Source: an uncultured Eubacteriales bacterium (GTDB taxonomy: Bacteria; Bacillota; Clostridia; Lachnospirales; CAG-274). From it: DNA of 11,809 bases. This document shows positions 1-5,612 of this stretch, piece by piece. Both the position numbers and the translations under genes were made by a program. Position 1 is the stretch's first letter. Every line of letters begins with the position of its first letter. Under the pieces are notes generated by a model. That model did not search any database and was not told the DNA's origin. It worked only from the letters and a program-made list of their open reading frames with translations. Location: positions 1-11,809 of the forward strand of contig CABUWB010000034.1 of NCBI GenBank assembly GCA_902495025.1. Reading direction: 5' to 3'.

Positions 1-1
1 A

Positions 2-874
2 GGCATGCTTTGCGGCGAGCTTATGATATGCGAAAACGTAAGCGGCAAAGTTGAAATTAACTGCGATGCTGCAGAGGTAAATGACAGTGCCGCAGGTCTG
101 GCAGGCATAACCACCAACCTTGACAGCGACCTATACACCGCAATAAGATTTTGCGGCAATAAAGCTGATGTATGCGGCAATGTCCGCTGTGCAGGTATAA
201 CAGCAAGCTATTATACCGACTCGGGTATTGAATACTGCTATAACAAAGGCAATATTACAGGTACAAACGGCGCTTCGGCGGCAGGCATTACAATAGACTG
301 CTGGGGCAGCCTGTACTGCAATTATAATGCGGGTAAAATCAGTGCAGATAATGTAAAATGCGGTATTACAGCAAATATTATGGATAGCGGTACGGTGTCA
401 AATTGTATAGATTACTGCCCGAATGACAGCACAGTTATCTGTGCGGGAACATTTACAGATATAATATATAACAGCGCAGGCAGCATGACGGTAACCAAGG
501 TAGGCAGCAGTGCCGACTACAGCCTTAATGCAGCAGCTTTTGACAATATGACCTCAGAGGAAATACTCTCATACATAAACAATGACGAAAGCCTTTTATC
601 ATACTATATTTTAGCTTTAAACTGTAAGTATCCCGTATTGTGGTGGGAGTCAACCTATGGCGGTGAAAAAAGATATGGTGATATGGACGGCGACGGAAAC
701 CTCAGCGCCAGAGATGTGGCTTATCTGCTTAAATATCTCGGCGGCTTGTATACATTAAATGAGGAGCAAATGCTCCTTGCCGACTATGACCTCAGCGGCA
801 CTGTCAATCTGCTTGATGTAATAAATCTGCAAAACGATGAAAGGTACTATGCCGATTCCTATCTTTATAATTAA
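2..874 (+). CDS. Secreted GLUG-repeat protein with C-terminal type I dockerin (5' truncated)
   Basis: The frame is open to the left edge of the window, so this is the C-terminal part of a larger protein; the first internal ATG at 5 has no ribosome binding site. Residues are numbered from that ATG. Residues 30-125 hold GLUG-like repeats (GLAGITTN, CAGITASYY, AAGITIDCW, each followed by a YN.G.I strand), a motif of bacterial surface and adhesin-like proteins. Residues 224-280 form a dockerin: calcium loop 1 has D226, D228, D230 and D237, and loop 2 has D260, D262, S264 and D271. The putative cohesin-recognition pairs are A235-R236 and L269-L270. Dockerins dock secreted proteins onto cohesins, so the product is probably exported and attached to a scaffold; its signal peptide would lie upstream of the window. 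Fourteen cysteines in 289 residues is high for an exported protein. The ligand or substrate of the GLUG part is unknown. A terminator follows directly. Confidence 0.85.
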   Translation, partial: GMLCGELMICENVSGKVEINCDAAEVNDSAAGLAGITTNLDSDLYTAIRFCGNKADVCGNVRCAGITASYYTDSGIEYCYNKGNITGTNGASAAGITIDCWGSLYCNYNAGKISADNVKCGITANIMDSGTVSNCIDYCPNDSTVICAGTFTDIIYNSAGSMTVTKVGSSADYSLNAAAFDNMTSEEILSYINNDESLLSYYILALNCKYPVLWWESTYGGEKRYGDMDGDGNLSARDVAYLLKYLGGLYTLNEEQMLLADYDLSGTVNLLDVINLQNDERYYADSYLYN

Positions 875-882
875 TTAGCGTT

Positions 883-909
883 AAAACCTCCATAGATTTG
901 GAGGTTTTT
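883..909 (+). terminator. Rho-independent terminator of the dockerin gene
   Basis: The arms AAAACCTCC (883-891) and GGAGGTTTT (900-908) form a perfect 9-bp stem with an 8-nt loop. The stem runs into a T-tract 9 bases after the stop codon. Confidence 0.88.
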
Positions 910-920
910 CAATATAAAAA

Positions 921-951
921 AATCGACTGATAAAAAGTCATAAAGTCGATT
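921..951. repeat. 8-bp inverted repeat AATCGACT/AGTCGATT
   Basis: AATCGACT (921-928) and AGTCGATT (944-951) are perfect reverse complements with a 15-bp spacer, just upstream of the putative promoter of the 1026 gene. It may be a regulator binding site; a terminator is unlikely because no T-run follows. Confidence 0.4.
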
Positions 952-976
952 GAAGTCCACTTTATTGTACACATAA

Positions 977-985
977 TGAGATAAT
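977..985 (+). promoter_or_regulatory. Possible extended -10 promoter for the 171-aa protein gene
   Basis: TGaGATAAT matches an extended -10 element (TGnTATAAT) with one mismatch and lies 40 bases upstream of the start codon. No good -35 box is present at the right distance. The terminator at 883-909 isolates this gene from the one before, so a promoter is needed in this gap. Confidence 0.35.
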
Positions 986-1025
986 ATTAATACATAACAA
1001 AGTATTTCTAAAGGAGGCTGATTTT

Positions 1026-1541
1026 ATGAAGAATACTTTTTCATATCTGACAATAATATTATTTGTGGCACTTGGCGTAGTTGGCATATCAATAATTTAT
1101 ATATACACGCAGCCGACAGAGCGCCTGCCCTTATATGAGCCTGCTCAGAGTATAGCAAGCCCGAGCACAACAGAGCGCAGCAGCGAAAGCACCACCCTCG
1201 CCGCAGAGCGTGCAAAAAACACTACCCACAGCATTAATGTAAGTCTTGGCCCATCTGACAGCAGCTACACAGGCAGTACAAACAGTACAAACAGCACAAG
1301 CAGCAAGAGCAGCTACACAGGCAGCACAAGCTATACCACAAACCATTATTCGGGCAGCACAAGCAGCTATTCAACAAGAAAAAGCACCTCATCAAAAAGC
1401 AGTCCCTATGCCGCCTATGATGCAGGCTATGAGGACGTATATGACAACGACGACTATGACCTTGACCGCTACAATTCAGACAGAGATTATGCCGACGGAG
1501 TAGATGATGCAATGGATGATATGGAGGACGGCGACTGGTAA
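1026..1541 (+). CDS. Membrane-anchored Ser/Thr-rich, acidic-tailed protein (hypothetical)
   Basis: I recognise no known family. The start is supported by AAGGAGG at 1011-1017, 8 bases before the ATG. Residues 7-27 (YLTIILFVALGVVGISIIYIY) are one hydrophobic segment without an evident AxA cleavage site, so a signal anchor with an outside C-terminus is likely. Residues 40-127 are low complexity and rich in Ser, Thr and Asn (SYTGST occurs twice, plus STNSTNST), like an extended wall-spanning linker. Residues 128-171 switch to an Asp/Tyr-rich tail (YDNDDYDLDRYNSDRDYADG, then DDAMDDMEDGDW), which could bind cations or basic surface partners. It is a single gene between the terminator of the dockerin gene and the promoter of the alcohol dehydrogenase gene. 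Function cannot be assigned. Confidence 0.75.
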   Translation: MKNTFSYLTIILFVALGVVGISIIYIYTQPTERLPLYEPAQSIASPSTTERSSESTTLAAERAKNTTHSINVSLGPSDSSYTGSTNSTNSTSSKSSYTGSTSYTTNHYSGSTSSYSTRKSTSSKSSPYAAYDAGYEDVYDNDDYDLDRYNSDRDYADGVDDAMDDMEDGDW

Positions 1542-1584
1542 TAGACGGAAAGCGTTTTTGGACTAGCGGATAGCGCCCAAAACT

Positions 1585-1602
1585 TTGTTAATTTATTTTC
1601 AA
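1585..1602. promoter_or_regulatory. Rex-like operator, distal copy
   Basis: TTGTTAATTTATTTTCAA matches 12 of the 14 defined bases of the clostridial Rex consensus TTGTTAANNNNTTAACAA. It lies about 110 bp upstream of the -35 box of the alcohol dehydrogenase promoter, which is far for direct repression. The region is AT-rich, so a chance match is possible. Confidence 0.35.
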
Positions 1603-1693
1603 AGTATTTCAGTGCCATTTTGCAGTTTTTGTAAATATATAATAACCCAAATGTTAATTTTGCAAATTTTTTATAAAATATGCAAAAAAGGTC

Positions 1694-1722
1694 TTGTAAA
1701 ATTAATAAAGGAGTGTTATAAT
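1694..1722 (+). promoter_or_regulatory. Sigma-A promoter of the alcohol dehydrogenase gene
   Basis: TTGTAA (1694-1699), a 17-bp spacer and a perfect TATAAT (1717-1722) preceded by an extended TGt element (1714-1716). The predicted start is near 1729, giving a leader of about 78 nt before the strong ribosome binding site. Confidence 0.82.
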
Positions 1723-1726
1723 AACT

Positions 1727-1744
1727 ATGTTAAATAAATAACAT
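1727..1744. promoter_or_regulatory. Rex-like operator overlapping the transcription start
   Basis: ATGTTAAATAAATAACAT has perfect 6-bp arms (ATGTTA/TAACAT) around a 6-bp AT centre. It matches 11 of the 14 defined bases of the clostridial Rex consensus TTGTTAANNNNTTAACAA. It begins 5 bp after the -10 box and covers the predicted +1, a classic repressor position. Rex senses NADH/NAD+ and controls fermentation genes in Clostridia, which fits an alcohol dehydrogenase; assignment to Rex is inference. Confidence 0.55.
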
Positions 1745-1806
1745 AAATTACAGTGCCAAATGTGGGCTGTAAAGTATAAGATACATCTTTAAGGAGGTTT
1801 TTTACT

Positions 1807-2979
1807 ATGATGAGATTTACTTTACCAAGAGACCTTTACTACGGTAAGGACGCTTTATCGGTACTTAAAACCGTTAAGGGCAAAAAGGCTATACTGGTGC
1901 TCGGCGGCGGCTCAATGAAGCGCTTTGGCTTTGTTGACAAGGTTTTAGGCTACCTTAAGGAAGCAGGCATTGAAACACAGCTTTTTGAAAATGTTGAGCC
2001 TGACCCATCTGTTGAAACAGTTATGAAGGGCGCAGCTGCAATGCGTGAGTTTGAGCCTGATTTAATTATCGCCATGGGCGGCGGCTCTCCTATTGACGCA
2101 GCTAAGGCAATGTGGGCTTTCTATGAATATCCCGATGTTACCTTTGAGCAGCTTATTACACCTTTCTCATTCCCTGAGTTAAGACAGAAGGCTAAATTTA
2201 TTGCCATTCCATCAACCTCGGGTACAGCTACAGAGGTAACGGCTTTCTCCGTTATTACAGACTATGCAAAGGGTATCAAATATCCTCTTGCTGACTTTAA
2301 CATTACACCTGATATTGCTATTGTTGACCCTGCCCTTGCAGAAACAATGCCACCAAAGCTGGTTGCACATACAGGTATGGACGCACTTACACACGCTATC
2401 GAGGCTTATGTGTCCACACTTAACAGCCCATTTACAGACCCACTTGCTTTAAAGGCTATCCATATGGTATTTGACTACCTGCCAGATTCCTTTAATGGTG
2501 ATATGGGCGCAAGAGAGCAGATGCACTACGCACAGTGTCTTGCAGGTCAGGCATTCTCAAATGCTCTTTTAGGTATTGTTCACTCAATGGCTCATAAGAC
2601 AGGCGCTGCATTCTCAACAGGTCATATTCCTCATGGCTGTGCAAACGCTATTTATCTGCCATACGTTATTAAGTTTAATGCAAAGTGTGCAGAGGCACGC
2701 TATGCTGACATTGCAAGAAGCGTAGGTATTGAGGGTACTGACGCAGAATGTGTTAAGGCACTTTGCGATAAGATTGATGAATACAACGTTAAGCTCAACA
2801 TTCCTAAGACACTTAAGGAATTTGGCGTAAACGAGGACGAATTTAAGGAGAAGGTTGCCACTATCGCAGTTAATGCAGTAGGCGACGCCTGCACAGGCTC
2901 CAACCCACGTCCTATCACTCCTGAAGAGATGGAAAAGCTGCTCACATGTACATACTATGGTACAGAGGTAGATTTCTGA
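1807..2979 (+). CDS. Iron-dependent (group III) alcohol dehydrogenase, butanol-dehydrogenase-like
   Basis: At 390 residues this has the normal length for iron-containing alcohol dehydrogenases, which interconvert aldehydes and alcohols with NAD(P)H in the cytoplasm; in fermenting Clostridia they regenerate NAD(P)+. The N-terminal Rossmann-like part has GGGS at 33-36 and the family motif MGGGSPIDAAKAM at 90-102; S136-T137-S138-G139-T140 continues the cofactor site. Iron ligands expected from the family are all present: D192 and H196 in GMDALTHAIEAY, H259 in HSMAH and H276 in IPHG; H263 matches the conserved active-site His. AAGGAGGT at 1791-1798 supports the start; the second codon is also ATG. 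It is monocistronic, with its own promoter, a Rex-like dyad at the start site and a strong terminator. Substrate (butanol, ethanol, 1,3-propanediol or lactaldehyde) and cofactor preference cannot be read from sequence alone. Confidence 0.95.
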   Translation: MMRFTLPRDLYYGKDALSVLKTVKGKKAILVLGGGSMKRFGFVDKVLGYLKEAGIETQLFENVEPDPSVETVMKGAAAMREFEPDLIIAMGGGSPIDAAKAMWAFYEYPDVTFEQLITPFSFPELRQKAKFIAIPSTSGTATEVTAFSVITDYAKGIKYPLADFNITPDIAIVDPALAETMPPKLVAHTGMDALTHAIEAYVSTLNSPFTDPLALKAIHMVFDYLPDSFNGDMGAREQMHYAQCLAGQAFSNALLGIVHSMAHKTGAAFSTGHIPHGCANAIYLPYVIKFNAKCAEARYADIARSVGIEGTDAECVKALCDKIDEYNVKLNIPKTLKEFGVNEDEFKEKVATIAVNAVGDACTGSNPRPITPEEMEKLLTCTYYGTEVDF

Positions 2980-3011
2980 TAAAATAGTTCAATAAACTTC
3001 CATTTATATAA

Positions 3012-3058
3012 GGCTGCCGCGTAATAACAGTTCCCCCTGTTATGCGGCAGCCCTCTTT
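3012..3058 (+). terminator. Rho-independent terminator of the alcohol dehydrogenase gene
   Basis: GGCTGCCGC (3012-3020) pairs with GCGGCAGCC (3044-3052), and ATAACAG (3024-3030) pairs with CTGTTAT (3037-3043) around a TTCCCC loop. A 3-nt bulge lies on the 5' side, and the stem is followed by CTCTTTTA. Confidence 0.85.
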
Positions 3059-3083
3059 TATGCTTACGGCAATTTTACGGCAT

Positions 3084-3116
3084 AAAAAAAGCCGATACAA
3101 AATTTTGCATCGGCTT
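3084..3116 (-). terminator. Rho-independent terminator of the riboswitch-controlled gene
   Basis: Read on the minus strand, AAGCCGAT and ATCGGCTT form an 8-bp stem (3109-3116 with 3089-3096), followed by a run of T (the A-run at 3084-3090). It lies just past the stop at 3131 and faces the terminator of the convergent alcohol dehydrogenase gene. Confidence 0.85.
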
Positions 3117-3130
3117 ACTGATATTATTAT

Positions 3131-3436
3131 TTACTTATTATTTGCATTAGCCTCAAGATTGTTTACATAAGCTGTCATCTCTTCAGGAGTCATCTGCTTA
3201 TGGTTTTTGATGTTCTTTAAGATAACAAGTCTTGCTTCGGACTGTGTCATCTCAACGCCGTTTACGATAACTATAACCTTGTTAGGGTCCTTATCGTCAA
3301 CAGGTACGCCAGCCTTTTTAAGAGCTGCAGCCTTCTGTGTAATTTTAGCAGGCTGTGGAGCTGTTTCAGCTGCAAAAGCGTTCATAGGAGCAACAAGTGC
3401 TGCAAGTGTCATAATGATTAATAATGTTTTTTTCAT
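3131..3436 (-). CDS. Small exported protein under a c-di-GMP-I riboswitch
   Basis: This 101-residue protein starts at the ATG at 3436, with GAGGG 8 bases upstream; an in-frame TTG at 3442 sits only 2 bases from that ribosome binding site and is rejected. Residues 1-23 (MKK, hydrophobic TLLIIMTLAALVA, then NAFAA) are a textbook signal peptide with predicted cleavage at AFA-A or AA-E. The mature part of about 78 residues has a Pro/Ala/Lys-rich start, a short beta-like stretch (NKVIVIVNGVEM) and a predicted helical, Asn-rich C-terminus. It has no cysteine, no lipobox and no wall anchor. I do not recognise the family. The long leader with a GEMM-I aptamer indicates that its expression follows c-di-GMP, a ligand usually tied to motility, adhesion or matrix switches in Clostridia. 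It appears monocistronic, with its own promoter and terminator. Confidence 0.85.
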   Translation of the reverse strand: MKKTLLIIMTLAALVAPMNAFAAETAPQPAKITQKAAALKKAGVPVDDKDPNKVIVIVNGVEMTQSEARLVILKNIKNHKQMTPEEMTAYVNNLEANANNK

Positions 3437-3533
3437 AACCAAAACCCTCTTTCTTTAATAAGATGATTTGGTCACTTCAAATATGTCCTTTCTTTGTATT
3501 CTGCGGATTAAACACCCATCAGCTGCAAATGCA

Positions 3534-3613
3534 GGCAACCGGCTGTCATAGTCTTAAAAGACCTTAGACCCCTCTGGCTTTGCGTCACTGCCTTTCGGCA
3601 GTTTTGCCCATAA
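3534..3613 (-). ncRNA. Cyclic-di-GMP-I (GEMM-I) riboswitch
   Basis: Read on the minus strand, the conserved GEMM-I elements occur in order: GGGCAAA, then a hairpin CTGCC-GAAA-GGCAG with the GAAA tetraloop, then GACGCAAAGCC, then a second arm with CTAAG and TATGAC flanking the stem GTCTT/AAGAC (an 11-nt-type tetraloop receptor), and finally CAGCCGGTTGCC. These are the family's conserved tetraloop, receptor and ligand-pocket segments. The ligand is expected to be c-di-GMP because the 5' GGGCAAA segment is like that of standard c-di-GMP members rather than the cGAMP-sensing variants; that last point is inference. The aptamer ends roughly 100 nt before the start codon of the exported-protein gene. 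No poly-U terminator hairpin is seen between aptamer and gene, so the switching mechanism and its direction are unclear. Confidence 0.94.
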
Positions 3614-3616
3614 TTG

Positions 3617-3656
3617 ATAGTGTACCTCTTCTTTTATTTTTCCTTAAGTACACTAT
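3617..3656. repeat. 9-bp perfect inverted repeat overlapping the riboswitch promoter -10 box
   Basis: ATAGTGTAC (3617-3625) and GTACACTAT (3648-3656) are perfect reverse complements 22 bp apart. The right arm contains most of the -10 box (3652-3657) of the minus-strand promoter; the left arm lies in the first part of the leader. The geometry suits a dimeric DNA-binding regulator in addition to the riboswitch; the regulator is unknown. Confidence 0.5.
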
Positions 3657-3680
3657 ACCACCTTCAACATTATAAGTCAA
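3652..3680 (-). promoter_or_regulatory. Sigma-A promoter of the riboswitch leader
   Basis: On the minus strand TTGACT (3675-3680), a 17-bp spacer and TATAGT (3652-3657). The predicted start is near 3645, about 30 nt before the aptamer. Confidence 0.82.
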
Positions 3681-3740
3681 GACCTTTAGGGGCTATAATT
3701 TAAAAATTATATATTTTCAGCAAAATGCACATATTCTATC

Positions 3741-3777
3741 AAAAAAAATAAGCACTATGCACAATTAATTGCCGCTT
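3741..3777 (-). terminator. Probable terminator of the immA-like gene
   Basis: On the minus strand an imperfect stem, AAGC plus GCAATT pairing with AATTGTGC plus GCTT with mismatches, overlaps the stop codon and is followed by a run of eight T (A-run 3741-3748). The stem is weak but the T-run is strong. Confidence 0.45.
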
Positions 3778-4232
3778 ATATTTTTAACCCTCAATGTAGG
3801 CTCAAACATGATTTCACAGCCGTCATATTCGATGCACTTGCTGCCGTATCTGCCTGCATAATAATCCAGTGCAGCTAGTAGAAAGTCCTCGGTAACACCT
3901 AAATATTCAGCCGTTTCCTCCAGTGTACGGCTGCCTGCCTTCCACGCACGCACAATGCCCTCAGCGCCTATCAGCCTGTCATAGGCATAAGCTCTTGCTT
4001 TCAGCTCCTGCTTACGCTCCGAGGCAGTGCTGCCCGTAATATCGCCTACGGTGGTTTTGTAATGCCCCAGCTCCTCTGCAAGTATGCAGCTTTTTTCCCT
4101 CTCATTTTTAAGCTCCTTATTGAGCACAATATTGCTGCCAATGCAAAGCCCTCTTATACCGTCAGACATTTTATACTCGTAAAGCTTGATATTATTTTCC
4201 TCAATTTCGTTTAAAAGCTCTTCATATTTCAA
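3765..4232 (-). CDS. ImmA/IrrE-family protein with degenerate HExxH motif
   Basis: A 155-residue protein of the ImmA/IrrE type, whose active members are zinc peptidases that cleave a partner XRE repressor. I chose the TTG at 4232 because AGGAG (4242-4246) is 9 bases upstream and family members typically begin MKYEELL; the ATG at 4241 has no space after the ribosome binding site and would add MRA. The metal motif reads EELGHYKT where HELGH is expected (residues 53-57 from the TTG), so the first zinc His is Glu. An AEELGHY version is common in prophage-borne relatives, so this is probably a subfamily trait; whether it still cleaves is uncertain. The C-terminal half (RTLEETAEYLGVTEDFLLAAL) looks like a helical recognition part. 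The start lies 15 bases (6 for the ATG) after the XRE gene, so the two form an operon like Bacillus immA-immR. Confidence 0.82.
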   Translation of the reverse strand: MKYEELLNEIEENNIKLYEYKMSDGIRGLCIGSNIVLNKELKNEREKSCILAEELGHYKTTVGDITGSTASERKQELKARAYAYDRLIGAEGIVRAWKAGSRTLEETAEYLGVTEDFLLAALDYYAGRYGSKCIEYDGCEIMFEPTLRVKNISGN

Positions 4233-4247
4233 TGCCCTCATCTCCTG

Positions 4248-4688
4248 TTATTTATCAATAAGCCTTTTTATCCTCTCAACCTCGGCACGCAGCTCCTCTG
4301 CGGAAACACCGTCTGCATGGGCGGCAACAGGCATAAGGCTCTCCTCCTTGTCAGGTATAATTGTATCATCTGTATAGTCCGATATTTGGGACAGTTCCCA
4401 CAGGCGCAGCTCAAGTTGGCTTTTGCCCGTACCGTTAAGCCTGCGGTAGCCCTCAATTATGTTAAGCTCCCTGCCGCTTGGCTCGGTGCGCATATCGCTC
4501 CAGCCCATAATATAGGCAGGCGATACGTTGAGCATAGCCGCCAGCGCAAGCAGCTTGTCCTTTTTGATATTTTCGGTTTTATCGTTTTCGTACTGGGCAA
4601 CTGCCGCCTTGGTTACGCCCAGCCTGTCGGCGACCTCCTGCTGTGTGTAGCCCATTTCTCTGCGCAGGGCTTTAATTCTGTTTTTCAT
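4248..4688 (-). CDS. XRE-family transcriptional repressor (phage/ICE-type)
   Basis: A 146-residue regulator. Residues 4-60 form a Cro/C1-type helix-turn-helix: IKALRREMGYTQQEVADRLG, then VTKAAVAQYEN as the turn and recognition helix, then LLALAAMLNVSPAYIMGW, the usual end of the domain. Residues 65-120 are a linker/effector region, and residues 121-146 form a charged helix (AEELRAEVERIKRLIDK) that may dimerise. It is encoded just before the ImmA-like gene and divergent from the phage-activator-like gene, the standard layout of a lysogeny or ICE maintenance switch in which ImmA removes the repressor. GGGAGG, 6 bases from the ATG, supports the start. It probably binds the 4689-4853 gap and controls both promoters there; its operators are not certain. 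Confidence 0.92.
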   Translation of the reverse strand: MKNRIKALRREMGYTQQEVADRLGVTKAAVAQYENDKTENIKKDKLLALAAMLNVSPAYIMGWSDMRTEPSGRELNIIEGYRRLNGTGKSQLELRLWELSQISDYTDDTIIPDKEESLMPVAAHADGVSAEELRAEVERIKRLIDK

Positions 4689-4725
4689 AATAAACCTCCC
4701 GTAGCATTCCTTGCCTTGTTAAATA

Positions 4726-4754
4726 ATTTTATCACTTTTCCCACTAAAAATCAA
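4726..4754 (-). promoter_or_regulatory. Promoter of the XRE-immA operon
   Basis: On the minus strand TTGATT (4749-4754), a 17-bp spacer and TAAAAT (4726-4731) with an extended TGa element directly before it. The start would be near 4719, about 30 bases before the ATG. Confidence 0.7.
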
Positions 4755-4792
4755 TATTTAATGCCAAAAGTAAAAAAACACTTAACTTATTG

Positions 4793-4821
4793 TTGACATA
4801 TTAGAACATTTGTGCTATTAT
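4793..4821 (+). promoter_or_regulatory. Divergent promoter of the sigma-like gene
   Basis: A perfect TTGACA (4793-4798), a 17-bp spacer and TATTAT (4816-4821) preceded by an extended TGc; an overlapping TATAAT sits at 4819-4824. Its -35 box is 38 bp from the -35 box of the repressor promoter, so one repressor could cover both. Confidence 0.75.
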
Positions 4822-4853
4822 AATACCGAGAAATATATTAAGGGGTGAAGAAA

Positions 4854-5294
4854 ATGACCAGAGATGAAAAAAAATTTATAAAAAATCTGCTCCGTAATTG
4901 GGGCTGTGCCTCAAAATCCATAAGGGAGCAGAGCGATGAGCTTAACCAGTTTAAAAAAGCGTGTAACGATATTGAGAGGGTGCAGAACAACGGCTGCGGC
5001 TGCCAGATTATATCCATTGAAAGCCTGCGCAAAAAGGCGGACAGCCTTTGCAGCAGCATAAACAAAAGTATGAGGGTTAAAACAGAGCTTGACAGCATAA
5101 TAAGCACCCTGCCGTACAATATGCGCAGTGTACTGGTTGCAAGGTATGTAAAAAAGGTTGCATGGGAGTATGTGCCGCTTAACCTGCCCGCCTATATGAG
5201 CGAAAGGCAGTGCTACAGGTTGCACAGCGAGGCTATGGAGCTAATACTTGCCGAGCTTTATAAAAGGGATATGTGCCATGATTTAACTGGCTGA
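4854..5294 (+). CDS. Sigma-70 region 4-like / phage transcriptional activator-like protein
   Basis: A 146-residue protein beginning at the ATG at 4854, with AAGGGG (4840-4845) 8 bases upstream; the in-frame GTG at 4845 lies inside the ribosome binding site and is rejected. The N-terminal half is highly charged and probably helical with a cysteine cluster (GCGC, residues 47-50). Residues 79-135 resemble sigma region 4 or the ArpU/RinA-like late activators of Firmicutes phages: a helix with LDSIISTLPYNMRSVLVARYV, then WEYVPLNLP, then the helix-turn-helix-like SERQCYRLHSEAMELIL. Such genes recruit RNA polymerase to phage or element genes. Here no phage structural gene follows; a terminator comes directly after. 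It probably is a leftover or domesticated regulator controlled by the divergent repressor. The family call is by pattern only. Confidence 0.75.
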   Translation: MTRDEKKFIKNLLRNWGCASKSIREQSDELNQFKKACNDIERVQNNGCGCQIISIESLRKKADSLCSSINKSMRVKTELDSIISTLPYNMRSVLVARYVKKVAWEYVPLNLPAYMSERQCYRLHSEAMELILAELYKRDMCHDLTG

Positions 5295-5316
5295 TTAATA
5301 TCCGTATTGCAAAGAC

Positions 5317-5355
5317 AGGGCTGTCGCATTAATTGTGCGATAGCTCTATTCTTTT
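5317..5355 (+). terminator. Terminator of the sigma-like gene
   Basis: AGGGCTGTCGCA (5317-5328) pairs with TGCGATAGCTCT (5336-5347) over 12 bp with two G-U pairs and a 7-nt loop, followed by ATTCTTTT. Confidence 0.82.
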
Positions 5356-5425
5356 AATGTAAATTAGAGTTTAGCGGAGTAACATTAACAACCTAAAATG
5401 CAAATCGATAACGTATGGATTTACT

Positions 5426-5501
5426 GTAGGGGCGGCAATCTGCCGCCCGTCAACCATTGTGCATTGTTCTACATGCGGGCGGATATGGAATCCGCCCCTA
5501 C
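5426..5501 (+). repeat. Palindromic repeat block A, left arm of a large inverted repeat
   Basis: The block has two GC-rich hairpins: GGGCGGCA/TGCCGCCC within 5426-5448 and GGGCGGAT/ATCCGCCC within 5477-5501. They are separated by 28 bp and bounded by GTAGGGG on the left and CCCCTAC on the right. Both hairpins recur perfectly, inverted, at 5613-5687. Confidence 0.9.
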
Positions 5502-5612
5502 AAATTAATTACAACGTTAATTGATTTTTTGGTAAAATTTAGCTTATATGCAGGATATTTAAACAAACTAACATCTAATTTATATACAATACAATAATCT
5601 ATTATTGGTTAC

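Noticed and set aside
1234..1512. Cys/Leu-rich minus-strand and Ala/Gln-rich plus-strand ORFs
   Set aside because: Both are alternate-frame readings of the Ser/Thr repeat DNA of the 1026-1541 gene.
1555..1582. TTTTGG/CCAAAA hairpin after the 171-aa gene as a terminator
   Set aside because: The stem has only 6 bp with a 15-nt loop and no T-run, so it is not a convincing terminator.
4768..4783. AAGT/ACTT dyad between the divergent promoters as the XRE operator
   Set aside because: The arms are only 4 bp in AT-rich sequence and could occur by chance; not strong enough to call.
4317..4796. Plus-strand 159-codon ORF
   Set aside because: Antisense to the XRE repressor, whose helix-turn-helix is clear; the ORF also runs through the divergent promoter region and has no recognisable domain.
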